7,572 nucleotides of DNA, from positions 1 to 7,572 of the forward strand of contig JAILPU010000040.1 in the NCBI GenBank assembly GCA_024699395.1, read 5' to 3'. Below, piece by piece: positions 6,244 through 7,572 of this stretch (position 1 is its first letter; every line of letters starts with the position of its first letter). Source of the DNA: Lachnospiraceae bacterium. Lineage in GTDB: Bacteria > Bacillota > Clostridia > Lachnospirales > Lachnospiraceae. Under the pieces are notes generated by a model. The model saw only the letters and a program-made list of their open reading frames with translations, was not told the DNA's origin and made no database searches. The translations under genes were made by a program, and so were the position numbers.

Positions 6244-6525
6244 ATGAGTGACAGTGAAAAGAAGATCAAACAGGCCATTGCTCTTGAATACGATCCCGAT
6301 GATGCGGCTCCCAAAATAATCGCAACCGGTAAAGGGCCGGTGGCCGAAAGGATAATTGAAAAGGCTAAGGAAAGCAAGGTCCCTGTTCACAGAGACGATT
6401 CCCTTGCGGAAGCTTTGTCGCGCCTTGAAATCGGGGACTATATCCCGCCGGAACTCTATGAAGTGGTGGCAGAGATACTGGTATTCGTAGACTCTATGGA
6501 CAAGATTAAGAGCAAACTGAAGTAA
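6244..6525 (+). CDS. ylqH: FlhB C-terminal-like protein (EscU/YscU/HrcU family, YlqH type)
   Basis: This 93-residue protein matches only the cytoplasmic C-terminal domain of FlhB, the flagellar export switch protein. Recognisable parts are AIALEYDPDDAAPKIIATGKG (11-31), VAERIIEKAKESKVPVHRD (33-51), LAEAL (54-58), the signature EIGDYIPPELYEVVAEILVFV (62-82). FlhB's four membrane helices are absent, and the self-cleavage motif NPTH, expected just before AIALEY, is replaced by KKIKQ. The protein thus corresponds roughly to the fragment after cleavage. ATG 6244 has AAGGA at 6231-6235, 8 nt upstream, inside the end of the preceding gene. It lies 3 bp behind the FliK-like gene, so the two are almost surely co-translated. 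B. subtilis YlqH has similar size and location. The family match is strong; the cellular role is not established. Confidence 0.92.
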   Translation: MSDSEKKIKQAIALEYDPDDAAPKIIATGKGPVAERIIEKAKESKVPVHRDDSLAEALSRLEIGDYIPPELYEVVAEILVFVDSMDKIKSKLK

Positions 6526-6538
6526 AATAGGGGGATAA

Positions 6539-6892
6539 ATGAATAAAAGACAGCTGGGGGGAGAAAAGGAACAGATTGCTGCCGGCTACCTTACACAACG
6601 GGGGTTTGTGGTTAAGGAAATGAATTACAGAGTAAGGCAGGGAGAGATTGATATCGTGGGGATGGACCAAGATACCTTGGTGTTCTGCGAAGTAAAATAC
6701 CGAAAGACCAACAAGGCGGGCTTTGCAGCAGATGCCGTCACGGCAAAGAAAATCAGAAATATCTGCAGAGTATCAAACTTCTACAGAATGTACCATCAAA
6801 TCCCATTAAATACAGGGATAAGATACGATGTGATCGCCATAGATGACGACAAAATAAACTGGATCAAAAACGCATTCTCTTATTTAGGGTGA
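6539..6892 (+). CDS. yraN: UPF0102 family protein YraN
   Basis: YraN proteins have a restriction-endonuclease-like fold and an unsettled role, possibly in DNA processing. The 117-residue product has the normal length and the family features: GEKEQIAAGYLTQRGF (8-23), then NYRVRQGEIDIVGMD (29-43) and LVFCEVKYR (47-55). Glu36, Asp38 and the E-V-K of 51-53 form the putative metal-binding nuclease core (E...D...ExK). ATG 6539 follows a GGGGG at 6530-6534 by 4 nt and lies 13 bp behind the FlhB-tail gene. yraN is often found near rnhB and rplS in bacteria, so the context agrees. Family assignment is secure; biochemical activity is not proven by sequence. Confidence 0.95.
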   Translation: MNKRQLGGEKEQIAAGYLTQRGFVVKEMNYRVRQGEIDIVGMDQDTLVFCEVKYRKTNKAGFAADAVTAKKIRNICRVSNFYRMYHQIPLNTGIRYDVIAIDDDKINWIKNAFSYLG

Positions 6893-6914
6893 GGGTGCCA
6901 AAGTTGGAGGGCTT

Positions 6915-7572
6915 ATGGTAAATATACTTGTTTGTGATGATGACAAAGAGATTGTTGACGCCATAGAAATATATCTTAATCAGGAAGGCTTTAATGTATT
7001 TAAGGCATACGACGGTAACGAAGCAGTGGAAATGATAGAAAAAGAGGATATCAAGCTTCTTATCATGGATATTATGATGCCGGGCCTTGACGGCATTAGA
7101 GCCACTTTAAAAATAAGGGAGACCAGCACCCTGCCCATTATTATCCTTTCCGCAAAGGGAGAGGATTCCGATAAGATTCTGGGACTTAACGTGGGGGCTG
7201 ACGATTATATAGCAAAGCCCTTTAACCCACTGGAACTTGTGGCAAGAGTTAAGTCAAATATAAGAAGATATACTTCCTTGGGAAGTATCATCAATGAGAG
7301 TAAACTCATTTACAGAGTAGGTGGACTTGTGGTCAACGATGAGAACAAAACTGTTTATGTGGATGACGAGCCGGTAAAGCTTACCCCCATTGAGTACAAT
7401 ATTCTTTTCCTTCTTATAAAGAATCCCGGCAAGGTATTTTCCATCAACGAGATATATGAGAATATTTGGAACGAAAATGCCATAGGTGCGGACAATACTG
7501 TTTCTGTACATATCAGGCATATACGTGAAAAAATAGAGATAAACCCCAAGGAGCCCAGATATTTAAAGGTTG
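6915..7572 (+). CDS. OmpR/PhoB family response regulator, VanR-like, 3' end outside the window
   Basis: The frame is open from ATG 6915 to the window end, 219 codons plus one base. GGAGG at 6906-6910 lies 4 nt before the start, and yraN ends 22 bp upstream. The receiver domain (1-120) has the acidic pair Asp8/Asp9, phosphoacceptor Asp52 in MDIMMPGLDG, Ser79 and Lys101 in ADDYIAKPFNPLELVARVK. The stretch GLNVGADDYIAKPF...RRYTS resembles VanR. The winged-helix DNA-binding domain begins about residue 135 and shows KLTPIEYNILFLLIKNPGKVFS (155-176) and NTVSVHIRHIREKI (194-207). Only about 10-15 residues appear to be missing. A histidine kinase gene would be expected just downstream. No terminator or clear promoter is visible in the 22-bp gap, so it may be read from the upstream operon or from a promoter inside yraN. 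The signal it senses cannot be read from the sequence. Confidence 0.95.
   Translation, partial: MVNILVCDDDKEIVDAIEIYLNQEGFNVFKAYDGNEAVEMIEKEDIKLLIMDIMMPGLDGIRATLKIRETSTLPIIILSAKGEDSDKILGLNVGADDYIAKPFNPLELVARVKSNIRRYTSLGSIINESKLIYRVGGLVVNDENKTVYVDDEPVKLTPIEYNILFLLIKNPGKVFSINEIYENIWNENAIGADNTVSVHIRHIREKIEINPKEPRYLKV

Overview
The window looks like chromosomal DNA from a Gram-positive Clostridia species, most likely of the Lachnospiraceae/Butyrivibrio kind. This is an inference from the moderate-to-low GC, the strong AAGGAGG-type ribosome binding sites, the Bacillota-style gene order and the protein sequences. All supported genes are on the + strand.

Region 1 (1-1040) holds two genes I do not recognise. 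One has its 5' end cut off by the window edge, and the other is a small membrane-anchored protein. Both are AT-rich and differ in texture from what follows. Region 2 (1041-1590) is the ribosomal protein L19 unit: an extended -10 promoter, a leader that probably carries the L19 autoregulatory RNA, rplS, and a clear intrinsic terminator. Region 3 (1591-6892) starts with a second extended -10 promoter. It continues as a tight run of genes with gaps of 14 bp or less, or short overlaps: lepB-like, ylqF/rbgA, a second lepB, rnhB, a large FliK-like protein, a small FlhB C-terminal-like protein, and yraN. Region 4 (6915-7572) is an OmpR/VanR-type response regulator cut off near its C-terminus by the window end.

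The core order rplS - rbgA - rnhB - FliK-like - FlhB-tail-like matches the Bacillus subtilis rplS-ylqF-rnhB-ylqG-ylqH cluster, here with two signal peptidase genes flanking ylqF and with yraN added. The genes cover ribosome assembly (L19, RbgA), protein export (two type I signal peptidases), RNA removal from DNA (RNase HII), a YraN nuclease-fold protein, and a detached pair resembling the flagellar export substrate-specificity switch.

The two most interesting points follow. First, the first signal peptidase keeps the nucleophilic serine but has arginine where the catalytic lysine belongs, while its paralogue 870 bp downstream is intact. Second, the FliK-like/FlhB-tail pair is encoded outside any flagellar operon, and the FlhB-like protein lacks both the membrane domain and the NPTH self-cleavage motif.
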